Source of the DNA: an uncultured Flavobacteriaceae bacterium
Lineage (GTDB): Bacteria > Bacteroidota > Bacteroidia > Flavobacteriales > Flavobacteriaceae
NCBI GenBank assembly: GCA_913044085.1
Contig: CAJWNW010000024.1
Coordinates: forward strand, 1 to 19,326
Length of the DNA: 19,326 nt
Direction of reading: 5' to 3'
Positions 1 through 8,200 of the stretch are shown in pieces; position 1 is the stretch's first letter; every line of letters starts with the position of its first letter. The notes beneath the pieces are model-generated. The model saw only the letters and a program-made list of their open reading frames with translations. It had not been told where the DNA came from and ran no database searches. Position numbers and translations under genes: made by a program.

Positions 1-40
1 CAACGATTATCGCTTTTACTCTTGATGCAATGTCTGACAT
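1..40 (-). CDS. acpP: Acyl carrier protein, N-terminal fragment (runs off the window)
   Basis: Only the first 13 codons are present, reading leftwards from an ATG at position 40. The peptide MSDIASRVKAIIV matches the usual acyl carrier protein N-terminus, as I recall it from flavobacteria. ACP carries growing acyl chains on a phosphopantetheine arm in type II fatty acid synthesis, in the cytoplasm. The attachment serine lies beyond the window edge and cannot be checked. The gene is divergent from purN, an arrangement I associate with flavobacterial genomes. The call rests on 13 residues plus this context. Confidence 0.75.
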   Translation of the reverse strand, partial: MSDIASRVKAIIV

Positions 41-70
41 AATATTTAATTTTAATTTTTAGTTAGGATG

Positions 71-78
71 CAAAAATA
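71..78 (-). promoter_or_regulatory. Candidate -7 element for acpP
   Basis: Read on the minus strand this is TATTTTTG, a match to the flavobacterial TAnnTTTG element, 30 bp before the acpP start codon. No TTG is found at the expected -33 distance, so the match is partial. The 178-bp divergent gap between acpP and purN (41-218) holds no other clear signal; I found no TAnnTTTG in the purN direction. Confidence 0.4.
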
Positions 79-218
79 AAAAACTTTATTTTAAAATGTA
101 TAAATAAGGGAAAAATGTATAGCTTGTTATTAAGATTGTGTTTTTCTTTTGCAGATAATCCCCAGATTTAAAATATAATCACTTTTTTTGTAATTCAATA
201 TAAGCCAAAGACGGTTAT

Positions 219-791
219 ATGAAAAAAATTGCAATTTTTGCGTCTGGTTCAGGAACGAATGCTCAAAACATCATTGCCTTTTTTAATAAAGACACAAGCG
301 CTGCAGTTTCCTTGGTTTTATCCAACAACCCCAAAGCCATTGTTTTAGAGCGCGCAAGAATACATCAAGTACAAACCTGTGTGTTTGACAGAGAGCAATT
401 TGTAAGCGAAGCCGGGGTCTTAAAAACACTTAAGTCTTATGATATTGATTTTATTGTCTTGGCGGGGTTTTTGTGGAAATTCCCCAAAACCCTGTTAAGC
501 CATTTTACTGGTAATACCATCAATATACACCCTGCGCTTTTACCCAAATACGGAGGGAAGGGGATGTACGGAAAACACGTACATCGCGCCGTTGTAGCAC
601 ACAAAGAAAGAGAGTCGGGCATTACAATTCATTATGTAAACGAGCATTATGATGAAGGTGCGATAATTTTTCAAGCTAAGTGCCGTGTTTTAGAAAGCGA
701 CACGGCTGATGATGTTGCAAAAAAAGTTCACGCCCTAGAACAACAGCACTTTCCAAAAATCATTAAACAAACAATCTTAAGTAATGGCTAG
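219..791 (+). CDS. purN: Phosphoribosylglycinamide formyltransferase (GAR transformylase)
   Basis: PurN transfers a formyl group from 10-formyltetrahydrofolate to glycinamide ribonucleotide, the third step of cytoplasmic de novo purine synthesis. The 190 residues are normal length for the family. Visible motifs are the N-terminal phosphate-binding GSGTN at residues 10-14, the catalytic NIHP segment with Asn102 and His104, the YGGKGMYG loop at 111-118, and YDEG with Asp145, matching the Asn-His-Asp triad of the Escherichia coli enzyme. The start places the first beta strand (KKIAIFASG) at the N-terminus as expected. The stop overlaps the start of the RNase H gene, so the two are probably co-translated. 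A PurF-type gene lies 1.7 kb downstream, which supports a purine role. Confidence 0.96.
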   Translation: MKKIAIFASGSGTNAQNIIAFFNKDTSAAVSLVLSNNPKAIVLERARIHQVQTCVFDREQFVSEAGVLKTLKSYDIDFIVLAGFLWKFPKTLLSHFTGNTINIHPALLPKYGGKGMYGKHVHRAVVAHKERESGITIHYVNEHYDEGAIIFQAKCRVLESDTADDVAKKVHALEQQHFPKIIKQTILSNG

Positions 792-1425
792 GCCAAAGCA
801 AAAATATTATACGGTTTGGAAGGGGCACAAGATAGGCGTTTTCGAATCTTGGAATGCGTGTCAACTCCAAATTAAAAACTTTCAGGGCGCTCAGTATAAA
901 TCCTTTGAAACTAAAGCCATGGCACAGAAGGCTTTTGAAGGCCTGTATAATGATTATATAGGAAAGCACAAGAACGCAAAAATAGTTGTTTCTTCTGAAA
1001 AACTAAAAATGATTGGCCACCCCAACTTAGACTCTATAGCAGTGGATGCGGCTTCAAGTGGAAATCCAGGAATCATGGAGTATAGGGGTGTGGATACCAA
1101 AACAAAAAAGACACTATTTCACAGAGGCCCTTTTCAAAAAGGAACAAATAACGTGGGCGAGTTCTTAGCCCTTGTTCATGGGTTGGCATACTTGAAGAAG
1201 ATAAAAAGCCAGCGGCTTTTGTATACAGACTCTAAAACAGCTATGAGTTGGGTTTTAAAAAAGAAATGTAACACAAGGCTAAAAGGCACTTTAGAAAATC
1301 AACAGCTTTTTGAGCTTATTGAACGCGCTGAGCAATGGTTGAAAAGTAATACTTTCTCAACAAAAATTGTAAAATGGGAGACAAAATTCTGGGGTGAAAT
1401 CCCGGCAGATTTTGGAAGGAAATAA
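784..1425 (+). CDS. rnhA: Ribonuclease HI with N-terminal viroplasmin (RNA-DNA hybrid-binding) domain
   Basis: This enzyme cuts the RNA strand of RNA-DNA hybrids, removing primers and R-loops. Residues 7-53 form a viroplasmin/Caulimo_VI-type hybrid-binding domain (YYTVWKGHKIGVFESW), followed after a charged linker by an RNase H domain from about residue 84. The four acidic catalytic residues can be placed: Asp88 (AVDAASSGNPG), Glu126 (NNVGEFLAL), Asp149 (LLYTDSKTA) and Asp209 near the end (GEIPADFGRK). At 213 residues it is the size expected for the bacterial hybrid-binding form, longer than the roughly 155-residue E. coli RNase HI. Its ATG lies within the last codons of purN (8-bp overlap, ATGGCTAG), so translational coupling is likely. 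No independent promoter is visible. Confidence 0.95.
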   Translation: MARPKQKYYTVWKGHKIGVFESWNACQLQIKNFQGAQYKSFETKAMAQKAFEGLYNDYIGKHKNAKIVVSSEKLKMIGHPNLDSIAVDAASSGNPGIMEYRGVDTKTKKTLFHRGPFQKGTNNVGEFLALVHGLAYLKKIKSQRLLYTDSKTAMSWVLKKKCNTRLKGTLENQQLFELIERAEQWLKSNTFSTKIVKWETKFWGEIPADFGRK

Positions 1426-1446
1426 GCCCCGGGATTCATTGATAAT

Positions 1447-1480
1447 TTGTTTTATTAACCCTAATTTTTGTGTAAGTTTG
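1447..1480 (+). promoter_or_regulatory. Candidate promoter for the PfkB-family kinase gene
   Basis: TTG at 1447-1449 is followed after 23 bp by TAAGTTTG at 1473-1480. This fits the flavobacterial TTG-N17-23-TAnnTTTG pattern and lies 23 bp before the start codon. It lies in the 78-bp gap after the RNase H gene, suggesting that the kinase starts a new transcription unit. Confidence 0.55.
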
Positions 1481-1503
1481 CTCTTTAATATTTATTGTAC
1501 TAG

Positions 1504-2421
1504 ATGAACAAACTTTTGATTGTTGGGACTGTTGCTTTTGATGCCATTGAAACCCCCTTCGGGAAAACAGAAAAAATCCTTGGAGGCTCTGCGTCTTACA
1601 TTGGGCTTTCTGCCTCACAGTTTCATATTCAAAGCGCCATTGTTTCAGTCGTTGGCGGGGACTTTCCAAAGGCACATTTAGAATCATTTCAGGCCCATCA
1701 AATAGACACATCTGCTATAGAAATTATTTCGGAAGAAAAAACCTTTTTTTGGAGCGGCCGCTATCACAAGGACATGAATGCGCGCGACACCATTACCACC
1801 GACCTGAATGTTTTAACAAAATTTAATCCCATCGTCCCAGGCGCTTTTAAAGACGCCAGTGTCGTTGTTTTAGGGAATTTAGCGCCTGCCAATCAAGCAA
1901 ATGTGATTTCTCAACTCACCAACCCTAAGGCGCTAATTATTCTAGATACCATGAATTTTTGGATGTACAATGCTTTAAATGAACTCTTGGAAGTTATTAA
2001 ATCGGTGGATGTAATAACCATTAACGAAGAGGAGGCGCGCCAATTAACAGGTGAAAACTCTTTAGTCATTGCTGCACGTAAGATATATGAAATGGGTCCC
2101 AAATTTGTAGTTATAAAAAAAGGGGAGCATGGCGCACTGCTTTTCAATGAGGACAAGTTGTTTTCGGCGCCAGCACTACCACTAGAAACGGTGTTTGACC
2201 CTACTGGTGCAGGGGATACTTTTGCCGGCGGCTTTTCGGGGTATTTAACCAAAACCAATGATTTTTCATTTGAAAACATGAAGCGCGCTTTAATTTATGG
2301 CTCCGCAATGGCTTCATTCTGTGTTGAAGAATTTGGACCCGGGCGCCTGTTTAACATTGAGGAATCAGCCTTAGAAATTCGCTTGCAAGAATTTAAAAAA
2401 TTGACCCAATTTGAACTGTAA
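1504..2421 (+). CDS. PfkB/ribokinase-family sugar or nucleoside kinase
   Basis: A cytoplasmic kinase that phosphorylates a sugar- or nucleoside-type alcohol using ATP. It has the family's two signatures: the N-terminal glycine-rich segment LGGSASYIGLSAS at about residues 26-38, and the C-terminal DPTGAGDTFAGGF at 232-244, where GAGD (235-238) forms the anion hole and Asp238 is the catalytic base. NEEEA at 174-178 is the usual ATP/metal region and KKGEHG lies at 205-210. The 305-residue length is normal. The substrate cannot be told from the sequence; ribokinase-like, adenosine kinase-like or another PfkB specificity are all possible. Its position between purN-rnhA and the PurF-type gene hints at a nucleoside or ribose substrate, but that is inference from context only. 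Confidence 0.88.
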   Translation: MNKLLIVGTVAFDAIETPFGKTEKILGGSASYIGLSASQFHIQSAIVSVVGGDFPKAHLESFQAHQIDTSAIEIISEEKTFFWSGRYHKDMNARDTITTDLNVLTKFNPIVPGAFKDASVVVLGNLAPANQANVISQLTNPKALIILDTMNFWMYNALNELLEVIKSVDVITINEEEARQLTGENSLVIAARKIYEMGPKFVVIKKGEHGALLFNEDKLFSAPALPLETVFDPTGAGDTFAGGFSGYLTKTNDFSFENMKRALIYGSAMASFCVEEFGPGRLFNIEESALEIRLQEFKKLTQFEL

Positions 2422-2438
2422 CTTATTTTTTAAATGCA

Positions 2439-2446
2439 TAACTTTG
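2439..2446 (+). promoter_or_regulatory. Candidate -7 element for the PurF-type gene
   Basis: TAACTTTG matches the TAnnTTTG element and lies 52 bp before the start codon, in the 77-bp gap after the kinase. The nearest TTG (2411-2413) is 25 bp upstream, slightly longer than the usual spacer, so the -33 match is imperfect. Confidence 0.45.
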
Positions 2447-2498
2447 AGAAGAATTATCATTTTTAAAAAACTAACCAAAAGACAACACAACTTCACAA

Positions 2499-4397
2499 AT
2501 GAGTGATGCTATTAAACACGAATGTGGTATTGCCCACATTAGACTTCTTAAACCCCTTGAATATTACAAGAAAAAGTACGGGACGGCTTTCTATGGCATC
2601 AATAAGATGTATCTCATCATGGAAAAGCAGCACAACAGGGGTCAAGATGGTGCAGGCTTTGCAAGCATTAAACTCAATACAGACCCGGGCCAGCGTTACA
2701 TCAGCCGAGTTCGTTCTGTAGCTCAACAACCTATACAGGACATTTTTTCACAAATTAACGAAAGAATCAATAAGGTTTTAGAGGACGCCCCGCAGCTTAG
2801 AGATGACACTTCTAAATTAAAACAGATGACTCCGTATCTAGGCGAAGTGATGCTTGGGCATGTGCGATATGGTACCTTCGGGAATAATAGCGTTGAAAGT
2901 GTTCATCCATTTTTAAGGCAAAACAATTGGATGCATCGCAATCTGATTTTGGCAGGTAATTTTAACATGACAAATGTGCGTCAGCTTTTTAACAATTTGG
3001 TGGAGCTTGGACAGCACCCCAAAGACTATACAGACACCATCACCATAATGGAAAAAATTGGTCATTTTTTAGACGATGCTGTGGCAAAGTTGTACAAAAA
3101 ATTAAAAAAAGAAGGTTTCAGTAAAGTGGAATGTTCCTCAATAATTGCTGAACGCTTGAGTATTAAAAAGATTCTAAAAAAAGCCTCCAAGAATTGGGAT
3201 GGTGGCTATGCCATGGCTGGGATGATTGGTCATGGAGACTCTTTTGTGTTGCGCGATCCCGCCGGAATTCGACCTGCTTATTACTATAAAGATGATGAGG
3301 TCGTAGTGGTAGCATCAGAGCGCCCCGTGATTCAAACCGTTTTTAATGTGGATTACGATTCTGTATGTGAATTACCTCCCGGGAGTGCCATCATTACCAA
3401 AAAATCCGGAAAAGTATCCATAGATCAAATATTAAAACCTGTTGAGCGAAAAGCGTGTTCCTTTGAGCGTATTTATTTTTCAAGAGGCAGTGATGCCGAA
3501 ATTTATAGAGAACGCAAAATGTTGGGTAAATTACTGGTTCCTGAAGTGTTAAAGTTGGTGAACCACGACATTGAAAATACGGTATTTTCATTCATTCCAA
3601 ATACTGCGGAAACCTCTTTTTTGGGAATGATTGAAACTGTTGATGCCTATTTAAACAAAAGAAAAACTAAAGAAATATTAAAAGGTAAAAGATCTTTATC
3701 TGCAGAAAAAGTCACCCAAGTTTTGTCTGTGCACACGCGAGTTGAAAAAATAGCTGTCAAGGATGTTAAGCTGAGAACATTCATCACAGAAGATAGTACA
3801 CGTGACGACCTTGTTGCTCATGTGTATGATATTACTTATGGGGTCATAAAGCCTGAAGATAACTTGGTCATCATTGACGACAGCATTGTAAGAGGAACTA
3901 CATTAAAAAAAAGCATTCTCAAAATGCTAGATCGCTTATGTCCCAAAAGAATCGTCGTTGTTTCTTCTGCACCCCAAATACGCTACCCCGACTGTTATGG
4001 GATTGACATGGCTAATTTGGAGGGCCTTGTGGCATTTCGAGCTGCTTTGTCACTTTTGAAAGATGCGGGGAAATACGAACTAATCGAAAAGATTTATGTC
4101 AAATGTAAGGCACAGGAGAATTATGAGGATTCAGAATTAGAAAACTTTGTCAAGGAAGTTTATGCGCCTTTTTCCGCGATGCAAATTTCTGAGAAAATTG
4201 CAACTCTTTTAAGCGCGGATGGAATTACAGCCGAAGTTAAAATAATTTATCAGACTATTGAAAATTTACATCGCGCTTGCCCTAAGAATTTGGGAGACTG
4301 GTATTTTACCGGAAACTATCCCACGAGTGGAGGAAATCGTGTGGTAAATCAGGCCTTTATTAATTTCTACGAAGGAAGAAAGCAGCGCGCTTATTAA
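2499..4397 (+). CDS. purF: Amidophosphoribosyltransferase, long Bacteroidota-type PurF
   Basis: PurF-family enzymes make 5-phosphoribosylamine from PRPP and glutamine, the committed step of purine synthesis. The N-terminal Ntn-glutaminase begins at Cys9 (KHECGIAH) after an eight-residue stretch that would have to be cleaved as a propeptide. It continues with HNRGQDGAGFAS, GHVRYGTFG (Arg123) and GNFNMTN (Asn154). The phosphoribosyltransferase half, from about residue 310, contains YFSRGSDAEIYRERKMLG and the PRPP loop VIIDDSIVRGTT at 457-468. At 632 residues it is well over 100 longer than typical PurF (about 500); the extra length lies in insertions in the glutaminase half and a C-terminal tail of about 70 residues. 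Several canonical motifs are altered, such as FIPNTAETS where PurF has VPDS. It may be the main PurF or a paralogue; context with purN favours purine synthesis. Confidence 0.85.
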   Translation: MSDAIKHECGIAHIRLLKPLEYYKKKYGTAFYGINKMYLIMEKQHNRGQDGAGFASIKLNTDPGQRYISRVRSVAQQPIQDIFSQINERINKVLEDAPQLRDDTSKLKQMTPYLGEVMLGHVRYGTFGNNSVESVHPFLRQNNWMHRNLILAGNFNMTNVRQLFNNLVELGQHPKDYTDTITIMEKIGHFLDDAVAKLYKKLKKEGFSKVECSSIIAERLSIKKILKKASKNWDGGYAMAGMIGHGDSFVLRDPAGIRPAYYYKDDEVVVVASERPVIQTVFNVDYDSVCELPPGSAIITKKSGKVSIDQILKPVERKACSFERIYFSRGSDAEIYRERKMLGKLLVPEVLKLVNHDIENTVFSFIPNTAETSFLGMIETVDAYLNKRKTKEILKGKRSLSAEKVTQVLSVHTRVEKIAVKDVKLRTFITEDSTRDDLVAHVYDITYGVIKPEDNLVIIDDSIVRGTTLKKSILKMLDRLCPKRIVVVSSAPQIRYPDCYGIDMANLEGLVAFRAALSLLKDAGKYELIEKIYVKCKAQENYEDSELENFVKEVYAPFSAMQISEKIATLLSADGITAEVKIIYQTIENLHRACPKNLGDWYFTGNYPTSGGNRVVNQAFINFYEGRKQRAY

Positions 4398-4402
4398 AAG
4401 AG

Positions 4403-4435
4403 GCATTTCGTCTAATAAAACCGCATTTCGTCTAA
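4403..4435 (+). repeat. Pair of direct repeats GCATTTCGTCTAA, possible LytTR-type regulator site
   Basis: The 13-bp sequence GCATTTCGTCTAA occurs at 4403-4415 and again at 4423-4435, a period of 20 bp or about two helical turns. LytTR/AlgR-family regulators bind paired direct repeats on one DNA face about two turns apart, and the AlgR site CCGTTCGTC resembles the ATTTCGTC core here. The pair lies 28 bp upstream of a -7 element, a suitable place for an activator. Identity of the binding protein is inference. Confidence 0.5.
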
Positions 4436-4463
4436 AAATGACCCGCCTTATGCTTTTAAAGTA

Positions 4464-4471
4464 TATATTTG
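4464..4471 (+). promoter_or_regulatory. Candidate -7 element in the purF-sodA gap
   Basis: TATATTTG matches TAnnTTTG exactly. No TTG is found at the -33 distance; instead the paired GCATTTCGTCTAA repeats lie immediately upstream, which would suit an activator-dependent promoter. No protein gene lies downstream on this strand, only a short segment ending in a terminator. Confidence 0.5.
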
Positions 4472-4477
4472 AGATAC

Positions 4478-4547
4478 CATAACATAAGTAGGTTAAGTTC
4501 ATGGTAGATTTGGGGCAAAAAAGGTGAACTTCCGTTCACCTTTTTTA
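4478..4547 (+). ncRNA. Candidate small RNA of about 70 nt
   Basis: This interval is bounded by a TAnnTTTG element (start expected about 5-8 bases downstream of it) and an intrinsic terminator whose stem has 13 perfect pairs followed by a short T run. It lies between convergent genes, after the PurF-type stop codon and beyond the superoxide dismutase stop, so neither gene needs a promoter here. An eight-codon ORF (ATG at 4501, stop at 4525-4527) runs into the hairpin, so a tiny peptide cannot be excluded. Ends are estimates. The competing explanation is a terminator shared by the two flanking genes with a chance promoter match. Confidence 0.4.
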
Positions 4548-4550
4548 TTT
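4517..4550. terminator. Strong bidirectional intrinsic terminator
   Basis: A perfect inverted repeat: AAAAAAGGTGAAC at 4517-4529, loop TTCC at 4530-4533, and GTTCACCTTTTTT at 4534-4546. The A and T flanks give a U tract in either direction. It can end transcription of the PurF-type gene (plus), the superoxide dismutase gene (minus) and the candidate small RNA (plus). Confidence 0.88.
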
Positions 4551-4573
4551 TACACGTCTTTTAAAATTCTTTT

Positions 4574-5182
4574 TTACTTTGCGGCAGCATATCTTTTTGC
4601 GACTTCACTCCAGTTAATAACATTGAAAAAAGCATTGATATAATCGGGACGCCTGTTCTGGTAGTTCAAATAGTAAGCATGCTCCCAAACATCAATCCCT
4701 AAAATAGGGGTGCCGCCACAGCCAATACCAGGCATTAGCGGGCTGTCTTGGTTTGGAGTGGCGCAGACTTCTAACTTGCCACCTTTATGAGCGCACAGCC
4801 AGGCCCAGCCCGAACCAAACTGAGTTGCTGCAGCTTTTGAAAAAGTGGATTTAAAATCTTCAAACGTTCCAAAGGCATCCATTAGAGCCACCTTGAGTTC
4901 TCCAGAAAGCGATTCTTTGTTTTGAGGGTTTATGACCTCCCAAAACAAACTGTGGTTGTAAAACCCCCCCCCGTTATTTCTAACCCCACTATTAGACATA
5001 TCTAAAGTGCTTAAAATGTTTTCAATACTTTCGTTTTCAAGAGGGGTTCCCTTAATAGCAGCATTCAATTTCGCAGTGTAACCATTATGGTGTTTGGAAT
5101 GGTGTATTTCCATTGTTTTCGCGTCGATATTTGGCTCTAGAGCATCGTACGTATATTTTAGCTTTGGTAATTCAAAAGGCAT
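4574..5182 (-). CDS. sodA: Superoxide dismutase, Fe/Mn family (Mn-like)
   Basis: Converts superoxide to oxygen and hydrogen peroxide in the cytoplasm; no signal peptide is visible. The 202-residue length is normal. The four metal ligands can be placed at His27 (MEIHHSKHH), His77 (FYNHSLFW), Asp164 and His168 (DVWEHAYY). Gln145 in NQDSPL and the glycines at 71-73 resemble the manganese form more than the iron form, though metal choice cannot be settled from sequence and many Bacteroidota enzymes are cambialistic. The coding strand contains a run of nine G residues (nine C at 4964-4972 on the plus strand) encoding the Gly triplet. The gene has its own promoter and an inverted repeat upstream, and is divergent from addA. 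Confidence 0.96.
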   Translation of the reverse strand: MPFELPKLKYTYDALEPNIDAKTMEIHHSKHHNGYTAKLNAAIKGTPLENESIENILSTLDMSNSGVRNNGGGFYNHSLFWEVINPQNKESLSGELKVALMDAFGTFEDFKSTFSKAAATQFGSGWAWLCAHKGGKLEVCATPNQDSPLMPGIGCGGTPILGIDVWEHAYYLNYQNRRPDYINAFFNVINWSEVAKRYAAAK

Positions 5183-5210
5183 AACTGTTTTTTTAAAATT
5201 AAAATTTATT

Positions 5211-5239
5211 CAAATTTACAATTTTCAAACTACATACAA
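5211..5239 (-). promoter_or_regulatory. Promoter of the superoxide dismutase gene
   Basis: On the minus strand TTG (5239-5237) is followed after 18 bp by TAAATTTG (5218-5211), a full match to the flavobacterial pattern TTG-N17-23-TAnnTTTG, 28 bp before the start codon. Confidence 0.65.
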
Positions 5240-5249
5240 AGAAGTATGT
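5232..5249. promoter_or_regulatory. Inverted repeat over the sodA -33 region, possible operator
   Basis: ACATAC (5232-5237), six-base spacer, GTATGT (5244-5249): a perfect 6+6 inverted repeat overlapping the TTG of the sodA promoter. Its position would suit a dimeric repressor or redox/metal regulator of sodA, and possibly of the divergent addA, whose start is 48 bp away. The regulator is unknown. Confidence 0.4.
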
Positions 5250-5297
5250 TATTTAGATTGTTTATTTTGCTGTAAATTAAATTTAGCCAAGCATCTA

Positions 5298-8200
5298 ATG
5301 TTTAAAGTTTACAGCGCATCAGCCGGAAGCGGCAAGACTTACACGCTCGTTAAGGACTACTTAAAAATAGTTTTGACCTCAGAGGCTTATTTACCCCACC
5401 GCCAGATATTAGCCATTACTTTTACTAACAAGGCCGTTGACGAGATGAAGAGGCGTATTTTGGATACCCTAATGCGTTTTTCTAAACCCTCAATATTAAA
5501 ATCCAATGATGTGTTGTTTTTGGAACTTTCAAAAGATTTAAAACTCAGCAGTAAAGCGCTTCATCTAAAGTCGCGGGCACTGATTAATAAAATTTTACAT
5601 AATTATGGCGGTTTTGAAGTTTCTACTATCGATAAATTTAATCAGAAATTGATTCGAACCTTTGCCTATGACTTAGGGTTGCCTGTAAATTTTGAGGTAG
5701 AACTTGATAAAGATTTTTTACTACAACAGGCCGTTGATCGCCTGATTTATAAAGCGGGACACGACCATGAACTCACAAAAGTTTTGGTTCAATATGCGAT
5801 TTTAAAATCGGATGATGACAAAAGCTGGGACATTGCCGTTGATTTAAATCAAATAGCCCAACTTTTAACAAAAGAGACATCTTACCCCTTTCTTAATACG
5901 CTGTCTAGCCAAGACCTTAAAGCCTTCCGTAGATTTAGTCATGCCATCGAAAAAGAATTTAATTTATTGTCAAACCAAATTGTTACAGTAGCAGTAGAAG
6001 TTCTTGAGAAATTCCGCGTTAACGGGCTGTATTTTTCCGACTTTAACAGGGGCTCTATCCCAAAGTATTTTCGGGCATTAGCCTCTAAACAAATGGATGT
6101 AAAGCTTAATGCTATTTGGCAATCAAACATAACGACCACCTCTTTTTACACTCAAAAAACGCGCCATCAAGCCAAAGAGAAGATAGACAGTATGAGGCCT
6201 TTTATTACCACGGCGTTTGAAATGACCAGAAATGCGCTTTACAGGTTGAGATATTTGAGGAACATTCAACAAAATGCACCCCCTCTTTCGGTTCTTACAT
6301 TGATTCAAAAGGAACTAAACATACTTAAAAAAGAACAAAATTTAATTTTAATTTCTGAGTTTAACAGCCTTATAAGTAAAGAAATAAAATCACAGCCCAT
6401 CCCTTTTATTTATGAGCGTATTGGGGAAAAATTTGAGCATTATTTTATTGATGAATTTCAAGACACATCAGAAATGCAGTGGAATAATTTAATCCCGCTT
6501 ATGGTCAATGCGCTTGCCAGCGCCAAGGGGTCTGTCATGCTTGTAGGAGACCCTAAGCAAGCCATATATCGATGGCGAGGGGGCCACCCTGAGCAATTTA
6601 TTGATCTTATAAACAGCACGTCCTCATTTCCAACTCAGGCCAAGTTGTTCGACTTACCTGTTAATTACAGAAGTTGCGAAAATATTGTGGCTTTTAACAA
6701 TGCTTTTTTTGAACATGTTTCACAGGTTTTATTAACCAATAAGGATCATCAAAAAATATACAAAAACGCAACCCAAAAGCCCTTCATTTCAAAGCCAGGC
6801 TACGTACAGATTAACTTTTTATTGCTAGAAAAAGGTGATGATAAAGACCTCCGTTATGCGCAACGTGTTTTTGAAACAATTTTAAACTACATGGCTTCGT
6901 CTAACAGAGCGAACTTTAAACATATCTGTGTATTGGTTAGAAAACAAAAAGAAGGAATTGTAGTGGCCGATTATTTGACGGCAAAAAATATTCCCATAAT
7001 ATCAAACCAAAGCTTATTAGTTTCTTCTTCCAAGGAGGTACAGTTTATAGTTTCGGTTCTTAAATATATTTTAGACCCTGCCGACGTCATGTCCCAGTTG
7101 CAGCTTATAAATTATTTAATTGAACAGCGTGGGATTCAAGCAGGGCACCAATTTAGGCTTAAACACCTGCACTTAAGGCCGGATTTGTTTTTCAAAGCGC
7201 TGTGCTCATTTGGCATTCAATTTAATGAACAAGAAGCACTTAGCCAACCCATCTATGATGCGGCGGAAATGGTTGTCAATGCATTTGATTTGGTAAGCAC
7301 TTCTAACGCCTATGTTCAATTCTTTTTGGACTTTATTTTTGAATATACTTCAAAAAACACCTCAAGTCTCTATCACTTTTTAGAGCATTATGAACAAAAG
7401 AAAGATAAATTAAGTATAGTTTCTCCAAGAGGAGTTGAGGCTGTTCAAATTATGACGGTACACAAGGCCAAAGGGCTAGAATTTCCAGTCGTTATATTTC
7501 CTTATGCAGCGCTTAATATTTATAAAGAAATAGACCCAAAGGAGTGGATGCCTACGGCCCATATAGACCCCAATTTCCCATATTTTTTGATGAATTATAA
7601 CAAAGATTTTGAACATTTTAATACCGCATCTAAAGCCCGTTACGTTGAACACCAATCTAAGTTGGAGCTGGACAACATTAACTTGCTTTATGTTGCCTTA
7701 ACAAGAGCCGTAAACCAATTGTACATCATTGGGCAGGCCCCTTCTGACAACCAGAAATCACACTCCTCAAGGACCTATTCCGATTTATTGGTTGGGTTTT
7801 TAAAGTCAGAACATAAGTGGCGCCCTGGAGTTGTAGAGTACTCTTTTGGAAAACTAGAGAGCTCATATAATGAAATAAACTTGAAATTTGACACTAGAAC
7901 ACCGAGAAAGTTTATTTCTAATTCGATAAACGATTGTAATATTTCAATTACCACAAAGGCCGGCTATACTTGGGACAGTCAATTAAAAGAGGCGATTGAA
8001 AAAGGCAACATTGTACACCTTTTGCTTTCAAAAATTTATACCCAAGTGGACATTCCAATTGCAATCCAAGAATCCATCGGACAGGGGTTGATTACAAAAC
8101 TACAAGCACAGCAACTAAGAAAAGTTCTTAATTCAATTGTCAAGCATCCTAAATTAGAAAGGTATTACGGCAATGAAGTAATAGTTTACAACGAGCGTGA

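Noticed and set aside
1911..2279. 122-codon minus-strand ORF within the kinase gene
   Set aside because: Shadow of a well-supported PfkB gene; Ser/Pro-rich with no recognisable domain.
5094..5297. In-frame N-terminal extension of the addA reading frame
   Set aside because: It overlaps the N-terminal end of sodA on the other strand and the intergenic promoter, and would place Walker A about 80 residues in; the ATG at 5298 gives the normal UvrD start.
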